Shown here: one piece after another, positions 1 to 6,626 of the stretch | Layout of the letters: the number at the start of each line of letters is the position of its first letter | Numbering within the stretch: position 1 is the first letter of the stretch | Source of the DNA: JARDZI01 sp041639705 | GTDB lineage: Bacteria; Bacillota; Clostridia; Clostridiales; Caloramatoraceae | DNA: 7,292 bases | Assembly: GCA_041639705.1 (NCBI GenBank) | Contig: JBEQBT010000172.1 | Span: 1 to 7,292 of the forward strand | Direction: 5' to 3' | Position numbers and translations under genes: made by a program | Notes under the pieces: model-generated | What the model was told of the DNA's origin: nothing | Database searches by the model: none | The model's input: only the letters and a program-made list of their open reading frames with translations

Positions 1-244
1 CTTTAATCTCTAAGTTATATTTTTTCTTTATCTCACATAATTCTGCAGCATAAGCATTAATATTTAGATGCTTCCCTGTATAACTTTTGTAGTGGTCTGA
101 TATTCCAACAACTTCAATATTATATTTAATTGCGTTTTTTACTATCTCATCAGCAGTATCTATACCATCAGACCAAATTGTATGACAATGCAAGTCCATA
201 ATATTGGTATTTTTTAATAGTTCAACTATTTTTTGCTTATCCAT
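1..244 (-). CDS. PHP-domain phosphoesterase, N-terminal part (cut by window edge)
   Basis: This minus-strand gene starts at the ATG at 244-242 and runs off the left edge after 81 codons. I translated it by hand. An AGGAG ribosome binding site lies 5 nt upstream of the ATG, which fixes the start. Residues 17-21 read DLHCH, followed by TIWSDG, and residues 48-51 read ISDH. These are the first two metal-ligand motifs of the PHP (polymerase and histidinol phosphatase) fold, a metal-dependent phosphoesterase domain. Stand-alone PHP proteins of this layout hydrolyse small phosphate esters or nucleotides, but the fragment cannot show the substrate. The remaining PHP motifs would lie beyond the window, so an intact gene is assumed. 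No signal peptide is visible, so it is probably cytoplasmic. Confidence 0.85.
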   Translation of the reverse strand, partial: MDKQKIVELLKNTNIMDLHCHTIWSDGIDTADEIVKNAIKYNIEVVGISDHYKSYTGKHLNINAYAAELCEIKKKYNLEIK

Positions 245-410
245 AGTTTCTCCTACTCTCTATTCCAGTTACATAAAATTTCTTATCAATATTATTTGAG
301 GGTATATCAATCATCCCTCTCAATGTCTTATATTGTTACTTAAATCCAATAAATATTCTGCTATGGAGGTACTCTTTATGATTTATGCTGTTTCTAGCAA
401 CTGTCACTAT

Positions 411-918
411 CTACCTATTCAAAGGAATAATCCTTTCATAAACAAGTGTATGTCTTTCATCTATGTCAATATCATCATGAAAATGTCCAAACCACCAGTG
501 TTCGTATTCTATCATGTCTTTTACTTTTTCCAGGTATTTTTCTGTTGATTTTTCTGTTGAGTTATCAACATTAAATGCATAGCCTTCTACAAATTCTATA
601 TATTCATCAATTATGCTCTCAGGACTAGTATGGGTAATTACATGGTCAACAACATAATTGTGTTCTAATAAATTAAGCATACCCTCAATTTTCTCTTCCT
701 TGGAAGGTGTTTCTTCTTCCCACCATGACACACCAGGGGCTCGTACATTTTTATCAATTGATGCAGCACCACCAAAAGTAAATATTTTGTCCCATCAATA
801 TTAAATACCTGGTCTCTCAATAAATGAATAATACTTGGCCTGATAAAATGCACTTTTGCTCCATTCCAAACGTTTACTTGATATGAATTAAGCAGCCATG
901 TCCTCAATTTCCCGTCGC
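411..918 (-). pseudogene. Calcineurin-like metallophosphoesterase pseudogene (5' truncated, frameshifted)
   Basis: Two overlapping minus-strand reading frames together make one metallophosphoesterase. The upstream frame gives LLNSYQVNVWNGAKVHFIRP and ends its family match at VFNIDG near 793. The downstream frame continues the same protein as KIFTFGGAASIDKNVRAPG and runs on to SWWEEE. It keeps VITHTSP and GHFHDD, the late metal-binding histidine motifs, and stops at 411. The change of frame at about 786-793 fits loss of one base. The expected GNHE motif is damaged near 900-918: GAC GGG AAA TTG is read where Asp-Gly-Asn-His-Glu codons would be expected. The N-terminal DxH and GD motifs are absent, and an in-frame TGA lies just upstream. 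Relatives I recall are about 230 residues; roughly the first third is gone. The exact 5' limit is uncertain. Confidence 0.85.
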
Positions 919-960
919 AACTTCATCTGATTTGCTTACTATTAATAAACTCAACCTTTA

Positions 961-1233
961 TTATGTATTTTTCTCATCTACTTTTACAAATGTTTCACAA
1001 CTCTTTGGTATTACAAATGCCTTAAAACTTTCTCCCAAACCATTTACTGGCTGATTTTTAAGAGCAGTTAAAAATGATGAATTTACAAATCCGATAGGAA
1101 TAGCACATTCGCCACTATATACCGCATATAGGCTATCTAAATATTTACCTTTTACACAACCACAATGGCAACTTTTTTCGTCGAAAGAAATTGAAAATAC
1201 ATCTTTGCATTTACTACAAAACAATAATTTCAT
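961..1233 (-). CDS. Small zinc-ribbon protein, function unknown
   Basis: This is an intact 90-residue gene with ATG at 1233-1231 and an AGGAG site 5 nt upstream. The N-terminus holds cysteines at 6, 9, 22, 24 and 26 (CSKC, then CHCGC), a likely zinc ribbon. The rest is a conserved-looking body with AIPIGFVNSSF, LKNQPVNG and FKAFVIPKSC. I recognise the pattern as a small conserved hypothetical family scattered in Firmicutes accessory regions, but I know of no assigned function. The zinc-binding role is inferred from the cysteine spacing. It has no signal peptide or membrane segment. It lies in the same direction as its neighbours, with 105 bp between it and the upstream gene, and no operon partner is evident. 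Confidence 0.8.
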   Translation of the reverse strand: MKLLFCSKCKDVFSISFDEKSCHCGCVKGKYLDSLYAVYSGECAIPIGFVNSSFLTALKNQPVNGLGESFKAFVIPKSCETFVKVDEKNT

Positions 1234-1338
1234 AAATACTCCTATTCATTCATAATTATTTTATTATTAGTAGCTATAAACTATTATCTATCACTACTTG
1301 GTCATCATATCATTAATTAAAGAAGATCCTTTTACTAG

Positions 1339-1992
1339 TCATACTATGCTTTTACTGTATTGAAAAACTGAATTGAGCTTGTTTATATCCCAATCTCTAA
1401 GGAAATTTCTAGGTGCTATTTTAATGTCCATATTTTTACACATTTCCAAGTATAATTTTTTATCCAAGTTGAACAGTTGACATTCATGTTCACCTGGTTC
1501 TTGATTATTAGGAGCTTCTTTTAAGCTCGCTGGAAATTTTCTTGTCAATTCAAGTGGAATATAGTTAAATAAATAAACATTTTTCATTTTACCTTTCAAT
1601 GCCCTCTGTCCCCAAAAAGAAACTTTTCCAAATGCCAAAGAGTAACCTAATGATATGTTTTCGCCATTTATAATGCATTCCATAAAATTAAATGATCTGA
1701 GTTCCATAAGTTTCAAAAAATCCTGATTACTAATTACTTTACGAATGGTGTTGTTTAATTTTGTAAAATCCTTTTCAAAAATCGTATTCACAACTTTAAA
1801 AGAATTTTCCTCTGACCATAAACCCTGAAATAATGACCGATTTAATTGGTTAAAATAAGACCAGAAATCTAAGCATAATTTATACTGTATTATCATTAAT
1901 GTGTTTATAAATACTTTTTCATTTACCGTAGAAGTGTTAAATGAGTCAGTATTATTTAGCAAGTCAATTTGCAAAGCCGCATCAGCAATCAT
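1339..1992 (-). CDS. Hypothetical protein, 217 residues
   Basis: This intact gene has ATG at 1992-1990, a GGGGGAG site 5 nt upstream and a TGA stop. I do not recognise the family. The protein is soluble-looking, with no signal peptide or transmembrane helix. The N-terminal half is rich in Asn, Phe and Leu and is probably helical (for example VFINTLMIIQYKLCLDFWSYF around residues 27-47). The central part has a glycine and aromatic stretch (SLGYSLAFGKVSFWGQRALKG). A charged, proline-rich segment, KEAPNNQEPGEHECQ, follows before the helical C-terminus. There are too few cysteines or histidines for an obvious metal site and no nucleotide-binding loop. The strong ribosome binding site and long open frame in AT-rich DNA argue that it is a real gene. 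Confidence 0.75.
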   Translation of the reverse strand: MIADAALQIDLLNNTDSFNTSTVNEKVFINTLMIIQYKLCLDFWSYFNQLNRSLFQGLWSEENSFKVVNTIFEKDFTKLNNTIRKVISNQDFLKLMELRSFNFMECIINGENISLGYSLAFGKVSFWGQRALKGKMKNVYLFNYIPLELTRKFPASLKEAPNNQEPGEHECQLFNLDKKLYLEMCKNMDIKIAPRNFLRDWDINKLNSVFQYSKSIV

Positions 1993-2150
1993 TCATTCTC
2001 CCCCATTCAAGAATTATGTAAATAAATTCAATATATTTTATTTGCTAGCAAAGCTATAATTCGGTATTTTTTTAACTGAATTTTAGCCAGAATAAAATGT
2101 ATATTATGAAATGCATCATTTATTTTTTTTATTTTTAATAATATATTATC

Positions 2151-2631
2151 CTATAACCCATTATAAGTTAATTTTTGTAGTATTTCTCTCAACTTAATTG
2201 GCCTATAATCGTTTAAATCTGCACCTACATTATAAATACTTTTTGTTGTTGCAAGAAAATCACCAGCATGAAGATTATGTATATGTCCATATAAATGTAT
2301 AGAACCATAATTCTGAAAAGCCCACCTAAATATTGGATAGTGAAATAGTACAAATTTATGACCACTTTCATGGTTTAATAAATAGTAATCTTTTATCCAT
2401 ATAAAATTGCTCGCTATATCATTTTTATCAACATGCCTATCATGATTACCTTTGATTAAATATTTTTTACCATTTAGCCTGGAAATTAAACTTTTTATAT
2501 ATTCCTGATTCCCAAAAGCTAAATCTCCTAAAATATAAATTTCATCATCATTACTTACTCGCTCATTCCAGTTCATAATCATAATACTATCCATTTCCTC
2601 AACACTACTAAATGGCCTATTCTGATACTGG
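2151..2631 (-). pseudogene. Metallophosphoesterase with N-terminus removed at the transposon junction
   Basis: The minus-strand frame is open up to the transposon left end. It enters as QYQNRPFSSVEEM, a typical stretch shortly after the DTHFGH motif in this family, and continues as MDSIMIMNWNERV. From the internal ATG at 2594 (147 residues) it keeps GD (residues 23-24 of ILGDLAFGN), GNHDRH (49-54), FHYP (His85), GHIHN (103-107) and NVGADLNDYRP (122-132). The first metal motif, D-x-H, which should sit about 20 residues before YQNRPF, is missing. In its place, across the junction, the frame reads into the terminal repeat and meets TAA. No ribosome binding site precedes the internal ATG. The gene is therefore probably inactive, although a shortened protein cannot be excluded. 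Intact relatives are about 165-180 residues. Confidence 0.85.
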
Positions 2632-2658
2632 TGTTAGGGGACATGATCTCCTGCAGTA
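2632..2658 (+). repeat. Left terminal inverted repeat of the transposon
   Basis: The repeat starts TGTTAGGGGACA and ends CTCCTGCAGTA. It matches the right end read inward at 18 of 27 positions. The 19-bp part at 2640-2658 (GACATGATCTCCTGCAGTA) is the first predicted transposase binding site. The outermost TG fits the TG...CA ends of TnsB-type elements. Confidence 0.8.
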
Positions 2659-2673
2659 AATATAGCGTTTTGA

Positions 2674-2692
2674 GACAATCACCCTTGCAGTA
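2674..2692 (+). repeat. Left internal transposase binding site (L2)
   Basis: The sequence GACAATCACCCTTGCAGTA repeats the motif of the left terminal repeat 34 bp further in, with the same 11-bp offset from GACA to YTGCA. It matches the inner right-end site at 14 of 19 positions. Binding by the transposase is inferred from the layout of TnsB and TniA ends. Confidence 0.7.
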
Positions 2693-2703
2693 ATAATAAA
2701 TAT

Positions 2704-2747
2704 ACAAAAGGACACCTTGGGTATATTTACCTCCGGTGCCCTTTTGT
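2704..2747 (-). terminator. Hairpin just inside the left end, likely minus-strand terminator
   Basis: Arms at 2704-2716 (acaaaaggacacc) and 2735-2747 (ggtgcccttttgt) pair over 13 bp with one A-C mismatch on the plus strand. On the minus strand that pair becomes a U-G wobble, so the stem closes fully there. The loop contains a further ggta/tacc pairing. Minus-strand RNA continues as ATATTTATTATTA, a T-rich tail. The hairpin would stop transcription leaving the element leftward. No minus-strand gene lies just upstream of it inside the element. Confidence 0.5.
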
Positions 2748-2817
2748 GTAAGATTAGATTACTCCGTCAAATCCTAAAAATATCTTAATCCAATTTGATA
2801 TAGATTTCAATGACTTT

Positions 2818-3417
2818 ATGTCTAATTATAAAAATAATTATCTTAAAGTTGATTTCAAGGATTTTGTTCGTTATGAATTAAATATACCTGCATCAGATAA
2901 ACTCAAGAAAAATGGCACCTTTGAGAGAGGTCTTTACTACAAAATCAATAGCTGCTTAAAATACATAAGGGTTAATATTCAAACCATGCTATGGACTACC
3001 AGTTCAGGTAAGAGTTTTTACATAAGTATTTTCCCCTCATGCATCATAAAATATAACAGAGTAGCTACTGATCTTATTGAGTTTATCAGTACCAATGTTA
3101 GAAAGGGTGAGAGTATCTTCAATTACATAGAGGATGCAGATAGTTTAATTGAGTGTGAAGATAATTTAGCACGTTCATGCGAAAGAGTTAATAAAGCATG
3201 CCATGATAAGAAATTCGATGCACTGCTTAATTCTAAGCATACAACCATTTTTAATTCCCCCATTAAAATTTCAAAAGAAGAATATAATAAATGCAATACC
3301 TACTCATTTATTCATACCTTGATTCTTCTTAAAGTTGCTGACATTTGCTCTAAAACTGGAATTTTAAAAGGCAGTTCTCTATCTTCCCTCAACGAAGCTT
3401 TTAAATTTTTAAGATAA
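2818..3417 (+). CDS. DUF6431-like transposon accessory protein, zinc ligands lost
   Basis: This 199-residue frame is the first gene of the transposon. From memory, it resembles DUF6431 proteins that accompany transposase/ATPase pairs in Firmicutes: FERGLYYK, GKSFYISIFPSCIIKYNR, VATDLIEFI and SLIECEDNLARSCERV fit that layout. DUF6431 members usually carry paired cysteines as in a zinc finger. Here the equivalent region reads MLWTTSSGKSF with no cysteine pair. The role is unknown; DNA binding or target choice is inference. The start is doubtful. The ATG at 2818 has no ribosome binding site, and the frame is open back to 2758, encoding ILIQFDIDFNDF at about 2782-2817, which looks like real family N-terminus. 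No ATG, GTG or TTG precedes it. The gene may have lost its start codon or use a non-standard one. Confidence 0.6.
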   Translation: MSNYKNNYLKVDFKDFVRYELNIPASDKLKKNGTFERGLYYKINSCLKYIRVNIQTMLWTTSSGKSFYISIFPSCIIKYNRVATDLIEFISTNVRKGESIFNYIEDADSLIECEDNLARSCERVNKACHDKKFDALLNSKHTTIFNSPIKISKEEYNKCNTYSFIHTLILLKVADICSKTGILKGSSLSSLNEAFKFLR

Positions 3418-3656
3418 TTTTTATCAGGATATTTATACTCATTTCATTCCATATTATCACTTTTATGCATATATTTAGTCCGTTTTCACTTGTTTGCAAT
3501 CATTTTGTAAGCGTTTCATCATAAAATCAATTCTTTGTTTCAAGAAAAAAATCCTAGGCTCCCATATTTTCTATGCAAATTCTACCTACAGCAAGAAAAC
3601 CTTAATTTTATCATCATCTGCATTGCTTTACTATTAAATTAATGAAGCAAACTACT

Positions 3657-3663
3657 GGAGGTG
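3657..3663 (+). promoter_or_regulatory. Ribosome binding site fixing the transposase start
   Basis: GGAGGTG lies 5 nt before the ATG at 3669. This makes 3669 the start rather than the in-frame ATG at 3642, which has no such site and would place this motif inside the coding region. Confidence 0.85.
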
Positions 3664-3668
3664 AATAT

Positions 3669-5387
3669 ATGTCAACTGAAACTGTTAAGTCAGAAGATAT
3701 CATTGCATATTTCAGATATACAGTGATTCTTCCACTTGTTGAAGCTGCTCCTGGCACAATAAGAACAACTGCATCTGAATTGTCAAAGAAAGTCTTTAAT
3801 GATCCCTATACAATGTGTAGCAGAACCTTTGGGGAGAGAACCATATTTACCTACTATTCTAATTTTAAAAAACATGGTTTCAATGGTTTAAAGCCTAAAG
3901 TAAGAGCTAAGTCGCCTCCTCATCCTTCAATATCTCCTGATATTTTAAAGCACATTTTAAAGCTTAAAGAAGACTTACCAACACGCTCTGCCGAGAAAAT
4001 AATATCTATGCTTACACTGTCTATGAAGGTTCAAAAGGGTTCCCTTCATCCAAGAACAATTAATAGAGCCCTTAAATTTTATGGGTATACAAGGGAAAAT
4101 CTAAAGAAAGACAGCAGGGTTTATACAAAGCATGAAAAGGCAGCTATAAACATTATGTGGCAGTCAGACGTGATGGAGGCCTTTTTCATTCCAGATGAGA
4201 ACGGCAACCAACGAATGGTCTATTTAATCGGATTTATTGATGATCATTCTAGAAGAATTCTTCATTGTCAATTTTACTTTGACGCTACACTTACACGACT
4301 TGAGGATTGTCTCAAAAAAGCTGTTATTAAATTCGGATCTCCATCCAGCCTTTATGTCGATAATGGAAAAATTTTTGTTTCTGACAATTTTAAGATAATT
4401 TGTGCAAAACTCGGCATAAATCTAAAATATTCGACACCGTACAAGCCATCTGGGAAAGGTAAAATTGAGAAATATTGGGAATATGTCCAGAATTCCTTTG
4501 TTAGTGAGATTAGAAAAACCAAGGTGTCAAGTATTATTGAACTCAATGATATCTTAGGTGGTTGGCTTGAAAATGAATACCATAACAGAATCCACAAAGG
4601 TACCGGTGAGATACCAACGGAGAGGTGGAAAAATTCATTAACTGCCGGGACAAAACTTAATTTCTTTTCCCCAGTTGAAATCGATAATATATTCTTGCAT
4701 GAGACTGTAAGAACTGTCAACAAGTATGGTGTCGTCTCCTTTGAAGGGAATACCTATGAGATAGATGGAGTTCTTGTTAATAAGAAGGTTACCTTAAGAT
4801 ACAATCCCTTTCAGCTTGATGTACTTCATATATATTATGATGATAAATATTTTGGCCTTGCAGGTGTTATTGATCTTAATGTTAAAAAACATAAATCTGT
4901 TAAGAACATTGTGGAAGACCCTTGTGTTGACTCTGAAATATCGAAGCAATACCTTGATGCTCTTAAAAGCAATTACCAGGAGTATCTAAGAGACCAACTT
5001 GATTTACTAGTCTCAAAGGACATTATAGGGCCTACCGCCCGAGATACTAATACTACCAATGTTCCTACTGATGAAAACATTTTCCGTGCTCCTAAGGACA
5101 AGGAAGTCTCCATTGAGAGAAATGAGTTTATTGAAATAGTCTTATCACAGCTACCCTTTGAGCACTTCACTTTTGCTGAAAAGGGAAAGCTTTATGAGTT
5201 CTATGATACTTTTAAAGATTTTGATAAGGATATATTAACTGCAATTTTAACGGATATCAAGAATAAAACACCTGACTTTAATAAAAGCTTTCTATTTTAT
5301 CTAGCTACCCTCAAAACCTTGTACAATGAAGAAATTGAAAAAATGAATGCTAAAAACGGGAGGAAAAATTATGAACATAAAGATTAA
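3669..5387 (+). CDS. D,D35E transposase of the TnsB/TniA/Mu type
   Basis: This 572-residue protein cuts the element ends and joins them to target DNA. Residues about 30-140 are a helix-turn-helix DNA-binding region (ERTIFTYYSNFKKHGFNGLKP, then LHPRTINRALKFYGY). The rve catalytic core spans about 160-310. Asp167 lies in QSDVME, Asp231 in YVDNGKIF and Glu267 in SGKGKIEKYW. Exactly 35 residues separate Asp231 and Glu267, a complete D,D35E triad. Residues about 340-405 (VNKYGVVSFEGNTYEIDG to YFGLAGVID) match the small beta-barrel of Mu-type transposases. The charged C-terminal region, about 420-572, is in the place where TnsB-type proteins contact their ATPase partner. No frameshift or lost catalytic residue is visible, so it looks active. 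It overlaps the ATPase gene by 17 nt. Confidence 0.9.
   Translation: MSTETVKSEDIIAYFRYTVILPLVEAAPGTIRTTASELSKKVFNDPYTMCSRTFGERTIFTYYSNFKKHGFNGLKPKVRAKSPPHPSISPDILKHILKLKEDLPTRSAEKIISMLTLSMKVQKGSLHPRTINRALKFYGYTRENLKKDSRVYTKHEKAAINIMWQSDVMEAFFIPDENGNQRMVYLIGFIDDHSRRILHCQFYFDATLTRLEDCLKKAVIKFGSPSSLYVDNGKIFVSDNFKIICAKLGINLKYSTPYKPSGKGKIEKYWEYVQNSFVSEIRKTKVSSIIELNDILGGWLENEYHNRIHKGTGEIPTERWKNSLTAGTKLNFFSPVEIDNIFLHETVRTVNKYGVVSFEGNTYEIDGVLVNKKVTLRYNPFQLDVLHIYYDDKYFGLAGVIDLNVKKHKSVKNIVEDPCVDSEISKQYLDALKSNYQEYLRDQLDLLVSKDIIGPTARDTNTTNVPTDENIFRAPKDKEVSIERNEFIEIVLSQLPFEHFTFAEKGKLYEFYDTFKDFDKDILTAILTDIKNKTPDFNKSFLFYLATLKTLYNEEIEKMNAKNGRKNYEHKD
5358..5363 (+). promoter_or_regulatory. Ribosome binding site fixing the ATPase start
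   Basis: GGGAGG sits 7 nt before the ATG at 5371, inside the last codons of the transposase gene. It selects 5371 over the in-frame ATG at 5347, which lacks a site, and points to coupled translation of the two genes. Confidence 0.8.
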
Positions 5388-6171
5388 TACAGCTGTTCTT
5401 GAAAATTTTAAACTTGCTAAAATGCCTTTTTTAGAAAGAAGTAGCACAAGTTTTAGGTATGACAAATTCACAGAAAATCTTGACCTTTTATCTACTGCTT
5501 TTTATTCAAGGCAAATTGCTGCGGTAACTGGTGCTCCAGGTAGTGGAAAGACGTCCCTCATCTTTTATGCTGTAAATGAGCTTGAACCTTCTGAGTTTAG
5601 GGTTGCTTCTGTGGAGCTATCTAATCCAAATAAAAAAGCCTTGTATAGAAATATAGCCTCAAAATTAGGTTTAAAACCATATTTTAATGCTGATGATGCT
5701 AAAAACCAAATCATAAACTTCTTCAATGAAGAAAATGCTCAAGGTAAATTTAATTGCTTAATAATTGATGAGGCTCACAGCTTATCTATTCCCATGTTTG
5801 ATGAAATTAGGAGTCTTTATGATGAGGGTGGAAATTTCTCACTTGTTTTATCTGGGTTACCGTCCCTCAATAAAATACTTAATCTTTCCGTCAATGTTCC
5901 CTTGAAACAAAGGATCTCCTTGTTCTTAGAGTGTCAGGGGCTATCGCTTAATGAAACTAGGGATTATATAATTGATGAGCTTGATAAAGCTCAGGCTAAA
6001 AATCAAATATTTGATGAGAAATGTTATCCCCTTACCTATACTCTGACCGGAGGCAGTATACGCAAGGTTAATCAGTTATGTTATTCTTCAATGCTTGAGG
6101 CTTTTAAGGAAAAGAAAGCTTTAATTACAGAGGATATGCTAAAAACTGTTCATGATAGAATGTCCTACTAA
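5371..6171 (+). CDS. AAA+ ATPase, transposition regulator (TnsC/TniB/ExeA type)
   Basis: This 266-residue protein has a complete AAA+ core. Walker A is GAPGSGKT (54-61) and Walker B is CLIIDEAH (129-136). A sensor-1-like LVLSGLP lies at 158-164, a candidate arginine finger Arg181 in LKQRISLF, and sensor 2 in GGSIRKVNQL with Arg231. In the TnsC, TniB, MuB and IstB families such ATPases polymerise on target DNA, recruit the transposase and help avoid insertion near existing copies. The gene directly follows and overlaps the transposase, as in Tn552, Tn5053 and Tn7. The DEAH motif and short C-terminal domain fit TniB/ExeA more closely than the IstB/DnaC type. The protein appears intact and cytoplasmic. 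Confidence 0.9.
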   Translation: MNIKINTAVLENFKLAKMPFLERSSTSFRYDKFTENLDLLSTAFYSRQIAAVTGAPGSGKTSLIFYAVNELEPSEFRVASVELSNPNKKALYRNIASKLGLKPYFNADDAKNQIINFFNEENAQGKFNCLIIDEAHSLSIPMFDEIRSLYDEGGNFSLVLSGLPSLNKILNLSVNVPLKQRISLFLECQGLSLNETRDYIIDELDKAQAKNQIFDEKCYPLTYTLTGGSIRKVNQLCYSSMLEAFKEKKALITEDMLKTVHDRMSY

Positions 6172-6183
6172 AAATATTTGATT

Positions 6184-6189
6184 GGGGGA
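6184..6189 (+). promoter_or_regulatory. Ribosome binding site of the last transposon gene
   Basis: GGGGGA lies 7 nt before the ATG at 6197. It rules out the in-frame TTG at 6182, which overlaps this motif. Confidence 0.75.
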
Positions 6190-6196
6190 AATATTG

Positions 6197-6499
6197 ATGG
6201 TTTTCAAATGCGAAAGAAACACCGATGATGGAAAGGAAGTTTGGGAGGGCATAATCCCAAGAGTTACTAAGTATAAAAGTCACTATGAAATTAGAATCGA
6301 GGCACGTTCTGGAATAATGGTTGTTTTTGGTGAGTCTTCTAGAGGAAATTGGGCTTGTATTCCAGACTGGGGTGTTGGTTGTCTTCTCAGTAGTTTAAAA
6401 GATAAATTTTGGAATACGGAACAACTTACTAGATTACTTGGTGAAGTTGATGGAATAACTGTTGCTAATGCATTATTTACACTTGCTGATAAAATTTAA
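6197..6499 (+). CDS. DUF6618-like small protein, last gene of the transposon operon
   Basis: This 100-residue protein starts 25 bp after the ATPase stop, with its own strong ribosome binding site, so it is probably co-transcribed. It resembles, from memory, DUF6618 proteins found in clostridial conjugative and other mobile elements. The pattern is KCERNTDDGKEVWEG near the start, a middle strand region HYEIRIEARSGIMVVFG, then NWACIPDWGVGCLL, KDKFWNTEQL and VDGITVANALFTLADKI. The predicted fold is a beta-rich N-terminal half with a helical C-terminus, with no nucleotide or metal motif. No function is known to me. It lies inside the terminal repeats, so it moves with the element. It could be a passenger or a transposition accessory. 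It shows no decay. Confidence 0.75.
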   Translation: MVFKCERNTDDGKEVWEGIIPRVTKYKSHYEIRIEARSGIMVVFGESSRGNWACIPDWGVGCLLSSLKDKFWNTEQLTRLLGEVDGITVANALFTLADKI

Positions 6500-6550
6500 T
6501 TTCCATTATTCTAGTACAATTTCTAATTATATTTATATTGTTAATATTAA

Positions 6551-6590
6551 AAAAGCATCACATTAGTTTTTAGTAACTTGTGGTGCTTTT
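6551..6590 (+). terminator. Bidirectional terminator at the end of the transposon operon
   Basis: Arms at 6551-6562 (aaaagcatcaca) and 6579-6590 (tgtggtgctttt) pair over 12 bp, with one U-G wobble on the plus strand. The plus-strand product ends in GCTTTT, just after the DUF6618-like gene. Read on the minus strand the stem has one mismatch but is followed by six T residues. It lies directly after the stop codon of the truncated DUF4085-like frame, so it probably serves both directions. Confidence 0.75.
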
Positions 6591-6602
6591 CACATAATTC
6601 TT

Positions 6603-6621
6603 TGATGCAATTTTGATTGTC
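6603..6621 (-). repeat. Right internal transposase binding site (R2)
   Basis: On the minus strand this reads GACAATCAAAATTGCATCA, the second right-end copy of the GACA-N7-YTGCA motif. It starts 24 bp further in than R1, compared with 34 bp between the two left-end copies. Confidence 0.7.
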
Positions 6622-6626
6622 CCGGC

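Noticed and set aside
333..548. Plus-strand open frame of 71 codons
   Set aside because: It is antisense to the metallophosphoesterase pseudogene, which has clear family motifs; it has no recognisable product.
665..907. A separate 80-residue protein starting at a TTG
   Set aside because: Its family match ends halfway and continues in the next frame; it is the 5' part of the pseudogene at 411-918.
888..926. A 12-codon peptide frame MKLRREIEDMAA on the minus strand
   Set aside because: It has no ribosome binding site and overlaps the decayed 5' region of the pseudogene; it is probably chance.
3418..3668. Promoter ahead of the transposase
   Set aside because: Several TTG-starting hexamers and AT-rich stretches occur, but no -35/-10 pair with a normal spacer stood out in this 251-bp gap.
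4352..5170. Two minus-strand open frames inside the transposase gene (4352-4723 and 4973-5170)
   Set aside because: They are opposite a well-supported transposase and have no ribosome binding site or family features.
3669..6171. Assignment as an IS21-type istA/istB pair
   Set aside because: The ATPase has TniB/ExeA-like motifs rather than the IstB/DnaC type, the ends carry repeated GACA-N7-YTGCA sites, and the transposase has a long C-terminal tail after a Mu-type barrel.
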